DNA of 35,446 nt from Planctomycetaceae bacterium (GTDB lineage Bacteria > Planctomycetota > Planctomycetia > Pirellulales > Pirellulaceae): assembly GCA_003233175.1 (NCBI GenBank), contig QIKY01000285.1:1-35446 (forward strand). Reading direction: 5' to 3'. Positions 25,349-33,846 of this stretch are shown piece after piece. The notes below the pieces were generated by a model. It ran no database searches. It was not told where the DNA came from and saw only the letters and a program-made list of their open reading frames with translations. Both the position numbers and the translations under genes were made by a program. The first letter of the stretch is position 1. Each line of letters starts with the position of its first letter.

Positions 25349-25702
25349 CTATTCGAAGGCTTCTTCCAATTCGCTGTTAGCGACGCCTTCAAATAGAGGC
25401 TTGCTGTTTTCGTTGTTTTCCGTCGAACCTCGGCTGTAGCCCAAGTCGCGAATCACTTCCAGAATCTCACTACAGGTGGGAAACATGCGGCCACTGCTGC
25501 GTTTGTAGTCGTCTAGGGCGTGCATGAATTCGACTTCGTCGTCGGTGTAGTCTCGCTCGCAAGTGGTGGGATCGATCTGCCGACGCCGAGGCGTTTTTCG
25601 TCGATCCACCGCGACTGCAACACTTTCCTCTCGACGATCCTTGCCCTTTTCCTCTCGACGATCCACCTTGACCACCGAGTCTGCTTTTTTGTTCTTCGTC
25701 AC
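25349..25702 (-). CDS. Conserved planctomycete small protein ([10 protein letters not shown] family)
   Basis: Protein of 117 residues. Residues 1-42 are highly charged and basic with a [13 protein letters not shown] repeat; residues 44-91 (starting [17 protein letters not shown] and ending [12 protein letters not shown]) form a block I know as strongly conserved among planctomycetes, without an assigned function. GTG 25702 is used, with GGAG eight bases upstream. A cytoplasmic location is likely; the basic tail could bind nucleic acid (inference). The region 25172-25348 before its stop shows nothing, and 25703-25973 holds only a hairpin. Confidence 0.75.
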   Translation of the reverse strand: MTKNKKADSVVKVDRREEKGKDRREESVAVAVDRRKTPRRRQIDPTTCERDYTDDEVEFMHALDDYKRSSGRMFPTCSEILEVIRDLGYSRGSTENNENSKPLFEGVANSELEEAFE

Positions 25703-25940
25703 TTGCTACTCTCCGACGGGGGTGTGAACCAGGAAACGTTACTGCGGACAACGAAAGTCTGTGAAAGTTTGATCGTCAGGAAGAGTAGGTAAAATTGAAC
25801 GCCTGCGGAAACTGAAGGGACCGGGAGAAGACAACGGTTTGACGGGGTATTTCGGTTTGGGCGATTTTGCCTGCTGCGACGCGCCAGTTTGACCTTGTTT
25901 GAAACCTCCGATTTCTGCACACTACCGCCGATATTTTCAA

Positions 25941-25964
25941 AGGCCGCCCGGTTTGCGGCTTTTT
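25941..25964 (+). terminator. Hairpin with T-run just before the lipoprotein gene
   Basis: aggccgc (25941-25947) pairs with gcggctt (25955-25961), loop of seven, followed by T residues to 25964. It ends ten bases before ATG 25974. Its place in the leader suggests attenuation or masking of the start, but it could equally end an upstream transcript. Confidence 0.4.
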
Positions 25965-25973
25965 GCTCCTGAA

Positions 25974-26672
25974 ATGAACCGCTCCATGCGAATCAGAACC
26001 AACCGAAAATGCAGCGTTTGCGCGTTGATGTTGGTGGCCGCGCTGGCGATGACGCTCGCTGGGGCGGTGGGCTGTCGGTTGCCGTTTTCCAGCGCCAACA
26101 ACACGGCCCCCGCGCCGATGTTGGAGAATCCGCTATTTATCGCCACGCCCGACCACGAGTTCCTGTGGAGCCAGGTGGTTGATACGCTCGACAACTACTT
26201 CCGCATTGGGCGGGAAGAACGCGTGCGACAGATTGGCGCGATTATGACCGAAGGACGCCTGGAAACGATTCCCACTGTTGGCTCCACCATTTTCGAGCCT
26301 TGGCGGTCCGATTCGAGCCCTGGCTACGAACGCCTGCACGCAACATTGCAATCGATTCGCCGCCGGGCTTCGGTGCGCGTCACTCCGACCGAAGGCGGCT
26401 ACCTGGTGGGTGTGGAAGTTCATAAGGAGTTGGAAGACCTCAACCGAGCGGAGAACGCCTCTGTTGGTCAGGCGACCTACCGACACGACGGAACCTTGGT
26501 GAATCCTAACGTGGGAGAGCCGGTGCGTCCGGGCGTGGTCAGCACCGACGGACCGATCACCTTGGGCTGGATTCCGCTGGGTCGCGACCCCACGTTGGAG
26601 CAAAGAATCTTGGCGGAAATACTAGGTCGGATGACCGATCTTCAGCCGGCGTTTCCGTCCAACGCGCATTGA
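25974..26672 (+). CDS. Conserved planctomycete lipoprotein
   Basis: Protein of 232 residues. The basic N-terminus, hydrophobic stretch (about 15-31) and AVGC lipobox with Cys34 indicate a lipoprotein. The mature part has a conserved-looking core: FLWSQVVDTLDNYFRIGREERV, TEGRLETIPTVGSTIFEPWRSDS, RRRASVRVTPTEGGYLVGVEVHKELEDL and GWIPLGRDPTLEQRILAEI. I recognise this as a protein repeatedly seen in Pirellulales genomes without a known function. ATG 25974 or ATG 25986 could start it; neither has a good ribosome site, and a terminator-like hairpin ends ten bases before the first. It is convergent with the protease fusion gene (29-bp gap). Confidence 0.78.
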   Translation: MNRSMRIRTNRKCSVCALMLVAALAMTLAGAVGCRLPFSSANNTAPAPMLENPLFIATPDHEFLWSQVVDTLDNYFRIGREERVRQIGAIMTEGRLETIPTVGSTIFEPWRSDSSPGYERLHATLQSIRRRASVRVTPTEGGYLVGVEVHKELEDLNRAENASVGQATYRHDGTLVNPNVGEPVRPGVVSTDGPITLGWIPLGRDPTLEQRILAEILGRMTDLQPAFPSNAH

Positions 26673-26701
26673 CGCGCGGCGTGGGAAGGCGCGTTGTTGC
26701 G

Positions 26702-28954
26702 TCACGGCTGCTGCAGCCAGGCGTCGCGCAGGTCGCGAATGCGATGCAAATCGAGTTCGGGCGGCTGCTGTTCGAGAATTTTTTCGAGGTCGGCGATGGC
26801 GCCTTGGCGGCGGTCGGTTTCGTATCGAACGAACGCTCGCAAGCCCCGGTCGCGGAAGGCGTCGGGGGCGATGGCGAGTTTCGCCTCCAAGTAACGGAGC
26901 ACGGCTTCGTTGTCTTTTTTGCCTTGGGCCACCGCCAGAAGATTATTAAGCATTCGCAAGAGGATCGATTTTTTGTCGGCGTTTTTGAGCAGCGTTTCTT
27001 TTTGATGCGCCAGACCAGCGCCGGCAATGATGTTATCTGCTTCGGCGTCAGATAACTCCTTCCCGCCGGCGAAAATGTCGAGCAACTGCGGCGGGCCTTC
27101 GCGAGGAATCCAACGGACGACAAAATGTCCCGGCAAACCGACGCCCTCCACGTTCAAGTCGAGCCGCCGCGCCAGTTCGAGGTACATCACGGCCAGCGTA
27201 ATCGGCAGCCCTTCGCGGTCGTCGATCACGCGATCAAGATAGCTATTGGCCCGATGGTAGTAGGAAAAGCGGTTGCCGTGGTAACCATTTTGCACAAACA
27301 GGTAGTTGTTCAAAGCGGCGATTTTTGCCGCGTCGTCGGCGGCCGGCGCTAGTTTTTCGACCGCTTCGCCGCTCATGCGGTCTAACTCTTCAAGATAGCT
27401 CTCGATGTCCAGATCTTCTTCATCCAAGGCCGCCACCAGCAGCGCCGCTCGGTCGAGCTCCACCTTTTTCTCTTCTTGTTGGAACAGCGCCGCGAGTTGC
27501 CTGGCGACGAATTTCGCCCGCACTTCGTTGGCGATGCGGCGAAAGGCCGCCGCTTGTTTTTCAAGGTCTTTGGCTCGCCGGCGCAAGGCTTCGGCGCCTG
27601 CGGCGGCATCGTCGACCAGCGGCGTTAAGGAGTCGGATACCAGTTCCTCGATCGGCGGCAAGGCGTCGATGACGTCGCCCAGAGCAGCCTGTTTTTCCGC
27701 CGATGGCTGCGACAGCGCCACGGTTTTCGCCAACTGAAAGCGTTTGAACGCCGCTTCGGTCTGACGAAACTTCGCCAGCCCCACTTGCCCGCCCGACAAC
27801 CCTCGGTCGGTGCTGGTGAATGTCAAACGATCGTTGACATAACACAGGATGCGGTCTTTTTCGATCCTCACCTTCAAGTGGTTCCAATCGTTAGGACGAT
27901 AATGCGGCGCCGGCGCGTTTTCCAGAATGTTCCAAGTGAGCACGTTGGGGCCGTCGAAACGCACCAGCCGCAGGTTGCCGTTCGAGGGATAAAAGCCGAA
28001 ATGACGGTCGCCGCCATCGGCGTGAAACACCAGTCCGGCCGCGCCGGCTTCGTCGTCGAGCCGCACGAACACACCCACTTCATAAGGGATTTCAGGCGGC
28101 GTTTCGCTCCACAGGCAGAGCGAACGGCCGCCAAAACCCTGGCCCGCGTCGGTGACGTTGAGTTGCCCGCCGCGCCGACGCCAATCGGCCCCAAACAGCG
28201 GCTGCCAACGTTTGGGATCGAGCTTGCCGATGGTCAGCCAATTGGCCATGCTGATCGGGTTGGGTTGCTCCACGAGTTTTTTCAGCGTGTTGATTTCGAT
28301 CGCGAAACCGAGGTTGTCGGATACCGCGCTTTTGCGCGTCACGATGCCCAACACGCGGCCTTGCATATCGAGCACTGGGCCGCCGCTGTTGCCCGGCTCC
28401 ACCGGAATGGCGAGTTGTAGCATTTTCAGGCCATCGAAGACGCGGCGTCCTGAAACCACGCCGCTAACCACGCTGTGTTTCAAGCCATGCGGGTTGCCGA
28501 TCACGATCACCGCCGCGCCTGGATTCACTAGATCGGAATCGGCTAACTCCAAGGGCGGCAACTTTTCGGCCACGCGAATCAAAGCCAAATCGAGATTCCG
28601 GTCCGAGGCGTAGACTTCGGTGGCGGCCACGGTTCGGCCGTCGGCGAATTGCACTTCAATGGCGCGGCCGCTGCCGATCACATGCTGGTTCGTGGCGATC
28701 AGGCCGTCTTGGCTGATGCAAAAACCGGCGCCCACGTGCTGGCCTTCGCCCTTTCGCCCAGTGACCGTCACCATGACCACGGAATCTCGCACGCGGCGGG
28801 CCAGTTCCTCAACGCTCGCCGCCGCCGGATTTGTGTCCGCCGCCGGTGTTTCATGTGCCGCCGGCTTTGTTTCTTCATCGGCCTGGCTCAAACGCATGAG
28901 CAGCAACGGCAGAACGAAACACCCAACCAGAAGAGGAAAAAGGAATCGTCGCAT
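26702..28954 (-). CDS. Exported trypsin-like protease fused to LamG-like and SirB1 domains
   Basis: Protein of 750 residues. A signal peptide or anchor (residues 2-24) is followed by an HtrA-type serine protease domain (about 50-230) with catalytic His91 (ATNQHVIG), Asp122 (NLDLALI) and Ser190 (PGNSGGPVLD). Residues about 240-410 form a beta-sandwich like the LamG/DUF1080 group (DWRRRGGQLNV, NDWNHLKVRIEKDRI, CYVNDR). A charged helical linker follows, then a SirB1-type transglutaminase-like domain (about 500-650, HRANSYLDRVIDDREGLPITLAVMYLELARRL, GVGLPGHFVVRW) and TPR-like helices to the end. No PDZ domain is present. ATG 28954 is chosen; the frame is open to 29407 but runs through repeats. 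Such a fusion is unusual; its target is unknown. Confidence 0.85.
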   Translation of the reverse strand: MRRFLFPLLVGCFVLPLLLMRLSQADEETKPAAHETPAADTNPAAASVEELARRVRDSVVMVTVTGRKGEGQHVGAGFCISQDGLIATNQHVIGSGRAIEVQFADGRTVAATEVYASDRNLDLALIRVAEKLPPLELADSDLVNPGAAVIVIGNPHGLKHSVVSGVVSGRRVFDGLKMLQLAIPVEPGNSGGPVLDMQGRVLGIVTRKSAVSDNLGFAIEINTLKKLVEQPNPISMANWLTIGKLDPKRWQPLFGADWRRRGGQLNVTDAGQGFGGRSLCLWSETPPEIPYEVGVFVRLDDEAGAAGLVFHADGGDRHFGFYPSNGNLRLVRFDGPNVLTWNILENAPAPHYRPNDWNHLKVRIEKDRILCYVNDRLTFTSTDRGLSGGQVGLAKFRQTEAAFKRFQLAKTVALSQPSAEKQAALGDVIDALPPIEELVSDSLTPLVDDAAAGAEALRRRAKDLEKQAAAFRRIANEVRAKFVARQLAALFQQEEKKVELDRAALLVAALDEEDLDIESYLEELDRMSGEAVEKLAPAADDAAKIAALNNYLFVQNGYHGNRFSYYHRANSYLDRVIDDREGLPITLAVMYLELARRLDLNVEGVGLPGHFVVRWIPREGPPQLLDIFAGGKELSDAEADNIIAGAGLAHQKETLLKNADKKSILLRMLNNLLAVAQGKKDNEAVLRYLEAKLAIAPDAFRDRGLRAFVRYETDRRQGAIADLEKILEQQPPELDLHRIRDLRDAWLQQP

Positions 28955-29159
28955 GGATTGCCCGCCGATGAAAGGAATGCCTGCTAAAGGAATAGACGCC
29001 GCGTGGTCGGAAACGACGACCGCTCCATTATAGCAATCCAACGGGCGTCTTGCCCGCGAAGACGGCGGCAACCTCCGCCGCGTCCGAGCGCACCTCTTGG
29101 TTTGTGTGTTCCGGCGTGCATGGCGGCGCGAGCGTGGCGAGATCGTCTGGGCTTGGTCT

Positions 29160-29253
29160 GGAAAAAGTCGGCTGGCGGCGGGCTTTGTTGCAAGACTGTC
29201 TTGGTGATGACCACGCAGTCGTCTATCCCGACGCTCTTCAGTTCGAGGGTCAC
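29160..29253 (-). pseudogene. Uninterrupted relative of the broken coding remnant at 7265-7677
   Basis: The minus strand reads TLELKSVGIDDCVVITKTVL then QQS, matching the remnant near 7600 (GIEDCAVIAKTVSQQS) without the 301-bp insertion. It begins about 10 bp beyond the tail of GxxExxY-type repeat copy B. The frame stays open to 28984 but becomes low-complexity Arg/Gly-rich. The gap 28955-29684 otherwise holds only repeat copy B. Confidence 0.4.
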
Positions 29254-29262
29254 ACAATGGGA

Positions 29263-29456
29263 GATCGTCGAATTCCATGCTTCGTGCTCTTCGCGTCCTT
29301 CGTGGTGAACCTATCCGGCCCAACGATTCTGCGTGCCGCCGAACGCTCAAGTTCACCACGAAGGACGCGAAGAGCACGAAGGGGAAGCGTCGGGCGTCGG
29401 AGAACAAAACGTTTGACGCCAGCCTTCAATTTGGCGTTGTTGAAGTTGACGAGCAA
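29263..29456 (-). repeat. Dispersed GxxExxY-associated palindromic repeat, copy B
   Basis: Inverted relative to copies A and C. The minus strand reads LLVNFNNAKLKAGVKRFVL (29456 down to about 29400), then palindrome arms 29351-29381 and 29280-29310 (ttcgtgctcttcgcgtcc and its complement), then the gatc tail at 29263-29266. The coding stub is in frame through the repeat without a stop. Beyond 29456, the block gcgcaccttgcggtttgcaa (minus strand) is also shared with the region upstream of copy A, so the unit may be longer. Confidence 0.8.
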
Positions 29457-29684
29457 TCCAATCCTCTGTCCGGCCCGGATTCATTCCCAACCGACCAGAT
29501 TCTCTCCACTCCTTCTCTCAAACGCCATGCCAATTGCAAACCGCAAGGTGCGCTCCCCAGGTGCGGCCGCAACCTCCGCTACGGCGCCTGCCTTGTCGCT
29601 ACAAGTGATGATCACCTAGAATGCGGCAACCGTTCGTCGCATAGTATCGCAACCCAAAAAATCGCACCGAGGAAAGCACGCTTC

Positions 29685-31190
29685 ATGGCCAAGACCGCCA
29701 TCAAACCGACCCGGCAGGAAAACTACCCGGAGTGGTACCAGCAGGTGATCAAAGCCGCCGACATGGCCGAAAGTTCGCCCGTGCGGGGGTGCATGGTCAT
29801 CAAACCGTGGGGCTACGCGATTTGGGAAAACATGCAGCACGGGCTGGATGTCATGTTCAAGGAAACCGGCCACGAAAACGCCTATTTCCCGCTGTTCATT
29901 CCCATGAGCTTCCTGGAAAAAGAGGCGGAGCATGTGGAGGGGTTCGCCAAGGAGTGCGCCGTCGTGACGCACCATCGTTTGGAGCCGGGGCCCGATGGCG
30001 GTTTGGTTCCGGCGGGCGAATTGGAGGAGCCGCTCATCGTGCGGCCGACCAGTGAAACCATTATCGGCGCGATGTACGCCAAGTGGGTGCAGTCGTATCG
30101 CGACCTGCCGATTCTGATCAACCAATGGGCGAATGTCGTGCGTTGGGAACTGCGTACGCGGCTCTTCCTCCGCACCACCGAATTTCTCTGGCAAGAAGGA
30201 CACACCGCCCACGCCACCGAAGCCGAAGCCCGCGAAGAGACCGAGAGAATGCTCGCCGTTTACGCCGACTTCGCCGAAAACCAAATGGCCATGCCCGTGA
30301 TTTGCGGCGAGAAAACCGCCGAAGAGCGTTTTCCCGGCGCCGTTTCCACGTACAGCATCGAAGCCATGATGCAAGATCGCAAAGCCTTGCAGGCCGGCAC
30401 GTCGCACTTCCTGGGCCAGAACTTCGCCCGCGCCCAAGAAATAAAATTCCAAGACCAGCACGGCGTCGAACAGTTCGCCTGGACCACCTCTTGGGGCGTT
30501 TCCACGAGATTGGTCGGCGCGCTGATCATGACCCACGCCGACGACGATGGCCTCGTTTTGCCGCCGCGTTTGGCGCCGCGCCATGTGGTGATTTTGCCGG
30601 TCATTCGCAAGGACGAAGATCGCACCGCCGTGATGGAATACGTGGAAAAACTTGCCGCCGAGTTGAAGGGCGTCTACTACGGCGATGGAAAAGTGCAGGT
30701 AAAAATTGACGACCGCGATTTGCGCGGCGGGGAAAAACGCTGGCAGCATGTCAAACGCGGCGTGCCGCTAATCGTGGAAGCCGGGCCACGCGATATCGCC
30801 GAAGGCAACGTGTTTGTCGGGCGGCGCGATACCGGCGAGAAAGGCCCCATCGCCCGCGATGAATTCGTGGCCACCGTCGCCCAAAGGTTGGACGATATTC
30901 AGTCCAACTTATTCCAACGTGCGCTCAAGCTGCGAGAAGACAACACGCACCGCATCGATTCGCTCGACGAATTCCGCCAGTTCTTCACGGCGAAGAATCC
31001 TCAAAAGCCGGAAATTCACGGCGGTTTCGCACTCAGCCACTGGGCGGAGAGCCCCGAAGCGACCAAGATTCTCAAAAAGTTGAAAGTCACGGTTCGCTGC
31101 TTGCCGCTCCAGGCCGACGACGAACCGGGCGTTTGCATTTTCAGCGGCCAGCCCAGCCAACGCCGCGTCGTGCTGGCCAAGGCGTATTAG
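29685..31190 (+). CDS. proS: Prolyl-tRNA synthetase, short archaeal/eukaryal type
   Basis: Class II aminoacyl-tRNA synthetase of 501 residues charging tRNA-Pro. RPTSETIIG (120-128), motif 2 around VVRWELRTRLFLRTTEFLWQEGHTAHA (from about 151) and motif 3 near GALIMTHADDDGLVLPPRLAP are clear, followed by the anticodon-binding domain. The long editing insertion of classical bacterial ProRS is missing, and the protein ends in tyrosine (VVLAKAY), both features of the archaeal/eukaryal-type enzyme also found in some bacteria, including planctomycetes. ATG 29685 has GAGGAAA ten bases upstream; the frame runs open to 29277 through repeats and is rejected there. It stands alone. Confidence 0.95.
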   Translation: MAKTAIKPTRQENYPEWYQQVIKAADMAESSPVRGCMVIKPWGYAIWENMQHGLDVMFKETGHENAYFPLFIPMSFLEKEAEHVEGFAKECAVVTHHRLEPGPDGGLVPAGELEEPLIVRPTSETIIGAMYAKWVQSYRDLPILINQWANVVRWELRTRLFLRTTEFLWQEGHTAHATEAEAREETERMLAVYADFAENQMAMPVICGEKTAEERFPGAVSTYSIEAMMQDRKALQAGTSHFLGQNFARAQEIKFQDQHGVEQFAWTTSWGVSTRLVGALIMTHADDDGLVLPPRLAPRHVVILPVIRKDEDRTAVMEYVEKLAAELKGVYYGDGKVQVKIDDRDLRGGEKRWQHVKRGVPLIVEAGPRDIAEGNVFVGRRDTGEKGPIARDEFVATVAQRLDDIQSNLFQRALKLREDNTHRIDSLDEFRQFFTAKNPQKPEIHGGFALSHWAESPEATKILKKLKVTVRCLPLQADDEPGVCIFSGQPSQRRVVLAKAY

Positions 31191-31264
31191 TTGGAGTGTG
31201 CGTTTTAGTATATTTTCTCCGCGCCGTTGGAGTGCATGCTTTAGCATCGAGCCGGAAATAACAG

Positions 31265-31293
31265 TCGTCATTCCCGCCTGCACGGGAACGACG
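31265..31293. repeat. Short palindrome gtcgt..ttcccg / cgggaa.cgac
   Basis: gtcgtcattcccgcctgcac pairs imperfectly with the following cgggaacgac. It resembles the widespread cattcccgc...gcgggaatcc repeats of bacterial intergenic DNA. It lies between proS and the transposase remnant, in a gap (31191-31400) that also repeats ttggagtgtgcg and ttggagtgcatgc. Confidence 0.45.
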
Positions 31294-31401
31294 GTGCGCT
31301 GGATTCCCGACACTTATTTTCCGACTGATGCTAAGAGCTCCTAACATAACCCCTGTTTGGCGTTTCAAACACGGAGTTTGATGCTGACCTACCAAGTTGT
31401 G

Positions 31402-31842
31402 TTAGAAGGTATAAGGGGAAAGGGTGGTTTCCGCGTAGTCGAAAAGATTTTTACGGAGAGCAGACGCTTGAGCATGCTGTTCACGGTTTCTACTTGCCAT
31501 CGCTGGCCGTATCGGGTGAGATGAAGTCTTGATTTCATTTGCCGTCGCCAATAACCCGTTGGCGGTTTGTTGGTGGGGCAACCGATGAGCGGCGGAATCA
31601 ATGAACGAACGTGACATGTGTTGCGGGCGAATTCGTGGGAAGCTTCGCTGTCGTAGCCGGCGTCGGCGGCGAGCGTCTCGATATCGATTGCTTGAAGCGA
31701 CTGCTGCAACGCCTCGCGATAATGAATGATATCGGGCCCTGGATCGCGACCAGGAACGAGCGACAAAATGCACTGGCAAAGCCAGTGGCACACAAAAACC
31801 ATCGCAAATACGACGGTAGCAGCGCCACCCCGCCGTCAACAA
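31402..31842 (-). pseudogene. Decayed IS5-type transposase (C-terminal part)
   Basis: The minus strand encodes the C-terminal half of an IS4/IS5-type DDE transposase: SLVPGRDPGPDIIHYREAL, then LAADAGYDSEASHEF (second catalytic Asp) and YGQRWQVETVNSMLKRLL (catalytic Glu). The N-terminal part with the first Asp is missing. Near 31458 the frame shifts: the continuation SALRKNLFDYAETTLSPYTF is in another frame and stops at about 31402. A possible terminal repeat, gagctcctaacataacccc, lies at 31335-31353. The other end is lost about 15 bp from the propeller-gene stop at 31861. It cannot be active. Confidence 0.8.
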
Positions 31843-31860
31843 TATAAAACGCGGGCGGCG

Positions 31861-33192
31861 TCAATCGGCCAGGCCGATGCAGTAGAGCCGTTTGTTGGAG
31901 CGAATGAAAATCTGCCCATCGCTCACCGCGGGCGTGGCGTTGAACGTGGAGCCGTCGGCGTTGAGAGAATTTTCGGCCAGTTCCTCGAATTCGGCGCCGG
32001 TTGCCAGCACATGCGTGCCGCCATCGCGGTCGAGCGCGTAGAGTTGCCCGCCGGCGGCTACGGTCGAAGCATAGTATCGGCCCGAAACACGTTTTTGATA
32101 GACGGTTTCGCCATCGCCGGCATCGAGGCAATACGCCAAACCTCGATCACTCACCCAGTAGATACGCCCCTGATAGAGCAGCGGCGACGTGACGTAGCTC
32201 CCTACGTCGGCGGTCCATAATACGTGCGACTTACTGACATCGCCCTCGCCGCCGGCGCGAACCGCCACCGCGCCGCCGCTGCGTCCGCCAACGGCATACA
32301 CCACGCCGTCGTGGGCGATAACGCTGTTGCAAATGGCGTTTCCTTGAATGCCCTCGGCGAACCAAAGCAGGTTGCCGTTGCCGGGGTCGAGCCCCCAAAT
32401 TTCTCCGGGAACGCTCACCACCAAGTCGAACTGGCCATCGCCGATATCGACCAACACCGGCGTTCCCCAGGTTCCCTGCAATGCCTCGGCCGGCGAATTC
32501 CAAACTTCCTGGCCGGTTTTTTTGTCGAGAGCGACAATCGCCTCCGACTCCGCGCTGGCGTTCACGATGACGGTGTCTTTGTAAAGAATCAAACTGGAGG
32601 CCGAGCCCCAGCCGCGAATGGCCGAACCGGTTCCGACGCTCGTCTGCCAGAGTTTTTTACCCTGCAAGTCGTACGCCAGAACGCCCGTTTTTCCGTAAAA
32701 CACGTAAACGCGTTCGCCATCAACCACTGGCGTGCTGGAGGCGTAACCATGTTCCTGAATGAAACCCCGATAGCGGTCTTCGGGCAACACCGGCTCGGTC
32801 TGCCGACTCCAAAGCAGTTTGCCGCTCTGGCGGTCGACGCATACCAAATGCCGCAGCAACGCTTCCTGCTCGCCAGGGTTTTCTCCGCTGACGCCATAAC
32901 CGGAATAGCAGGTCAGAAAAATTCGGCCCGCCGAAACCACGGGGCTCGAAGCGCCGGGCCCCGGAAGGTCGAGCTTCCAGACGAGATTGGTTTTCTCATC
33001 CCAGGTGGTGGGTGGGTTTTTGTCATGACTGACCGCGCTTCCGCCAGGGCCCCGGAATTGCGTCCAATCGTCGGCCAGTAGTGGGCCGGCTGGTCCGCCC
33101 GCCACGCAGGCAAGTCCTAGAACGACCGAAAGGGCAACCACTTTCCCGGTAATCTTTTTCTCTACAATGTTACCGACCCGAACCTCGAACAT
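31861..33192 (-). CDS. Secreted PQQ-like beta-propeller protein
   Basis: Exported beta-propeller of 443 residues. A signal peptide with a long n-region ends near LLA-DDW (about 40). The mature part has repeated blades of the PQQ-binding-like type: WTQFRGPGGSAVS at the start, then LVWKLDLPGPGASSPVVSAGRIFLT, GKLLWSRQTEP, KLWQTSVGTGSAIRGWGSAS, GQEVWNSPAEALQGTWGTPV and LYCIGLAD at the end. These proteins are abundant in planctomycetes; most lack shown PQQ binding or enzymatic activity. ATG 33192 is chosen (GGGAG six bases upstream); an ATG six bases earlier lies too close to the ribosome site. The stop abuts a transposase remnant, so any downstream partner may have been lost. Confidence 0.9.
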   Translation of the reverse strand: MFEVRVGNIVEKKITGKVVALSVVLGLACVAGGPAGPLLADDWTQFRGPGGSAVSHDKNPPTTWDEKTNLVWKLDLPGPGASSPVVSAGRIFLTCYSGYGVSGENPGEQEALLRHLVCVDRQSGKLLWSRQTEPVLPEDRYRGFIQEHGYASSTPVVDGERVYVFYGKTGVLAYDLQGKKLWQTSVGTGSAIRGWGSASSLILYKDTVIVNASAESEAIVALDKKTGQEVWNSPAEALQGTWGTPVLVDIGDGQFDLVVSVPGEIWGLDPGNGNLLWFAEGIQGNAICNSVIAHDGVVYAVGGRSGGAVAVRAGGEGDVSKSHVLWTADVGSYVTSPLLYQGRIYWVSDRGLAYCLDAGDGETVYQKRVSGRYYASTVAAGGQLYALDRDGGTHVLATGAEFEELAENSLNADGSTFNATPAVSDGQIFIRSNKRLYCIGLAD

Positions 33193-33488
33193 AGCCATCT
33201 CCCGGGGTGAAAAACAGACGAAATGAGAGCAGGCGACCATCCGCCGACGCAGCCAGCGTTTCCGCCGAACTGCCGGGAGTTGCCTCAAATGGCTATAACC
33301 CCGCAAACCCTGAAAGCGACCGAAAAAAGCCGGAAAAAATTCGCCGCCGATTGAAACAGGCAAGAGTTCGTTACAAGCCGGAGGCTTGGCAGTCATTAGC
33401 CGCTGGTCGTGCAGCGATACCCCCAGACTGCCTTTTCTTCTCCGCGGCCCTCTACGTTTCCCTTTTTCTTCGCACAGCATGCCGAGGC

Positions 33489-33753
33489 GATTGTCCATCG
33501 GATACCGGCAGCTCATGGCTTGTATCCTGTCAGGATAGATAATTGGCTTGCTCATCCACTTAAACAACGCCAAAATTGCAGGATGGCGTCAAACGTTTTG
33601 TACTCCGACTCCCGGCTCCCGACCCGACTCTTCTCCTTCGTGCTCTTCGCGTCCTTCGTGGTGAAAATGGCCGTTCGGCGGCGCCGAGATTCGTTGGCCG
33701 AATAGGTTCACCACGAAGGACGCGAAGAGCACGAAGCATGGAATGCAACGATC
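33489..33753 (+). repeat. Dispersed GxxExxY-associated palindromic repeat, copy C
   Basis: gattgtccatcggataccgg (33489-33508) matches copy A with one difference; the coding stub from 33548 (LLIHLNNAK) is broken by one extra A after GCCAAA; palindrome arms are 33636-33665 and 33707-33736; the tail ends aatgcaacgatc. The gap 33193-33846 contains this repeat and otherwise no gene. Confidence 0.8.
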
Positions 33754-33846
33754 AATCTTGGTGGCAAAACAGGGTAGCCTCGTTGGCGACGGTTGGTTAC
33801 AAAGATCACGAAACTCAAGCAGTCGAATTAGGGAGAAAATCGACCA

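Noticed and set aside
28984-29253. An 89-codon minus-strand gene
   Set aside because: Only its first third resembles another segment in the window; the rest is Arg/Gly-rich without features. The homologous part alone is listed as a remnant.
28955-29407. N-terminal extension of the protease fusion to a start at 29407
   Set aside because: The extension would translate the GxxExxY-type palindromic repeat (an RALRVLRGE-like peptide). ATG 28954 starts directly at a signal-like hydrophobic stretch.
29277-29684. N-terminal extension of proS to 29277
   Set aside because: It reads through repeat copy B. ATG 29685 has a ribosome site and gives the normal family N-terminus.
29616-30749. A 377-codon minus-strand frame opposite proS
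   Set aside because: Antisense shadow of a well-conserved synthetase gene.
33193-33573. N-terminal extension of the beta-propeller protein to 33573
   Set aside because: It covers the upstream part of repeat copy C and lacks homology; ATG 33192 with GGGAG gives a signal peptide.
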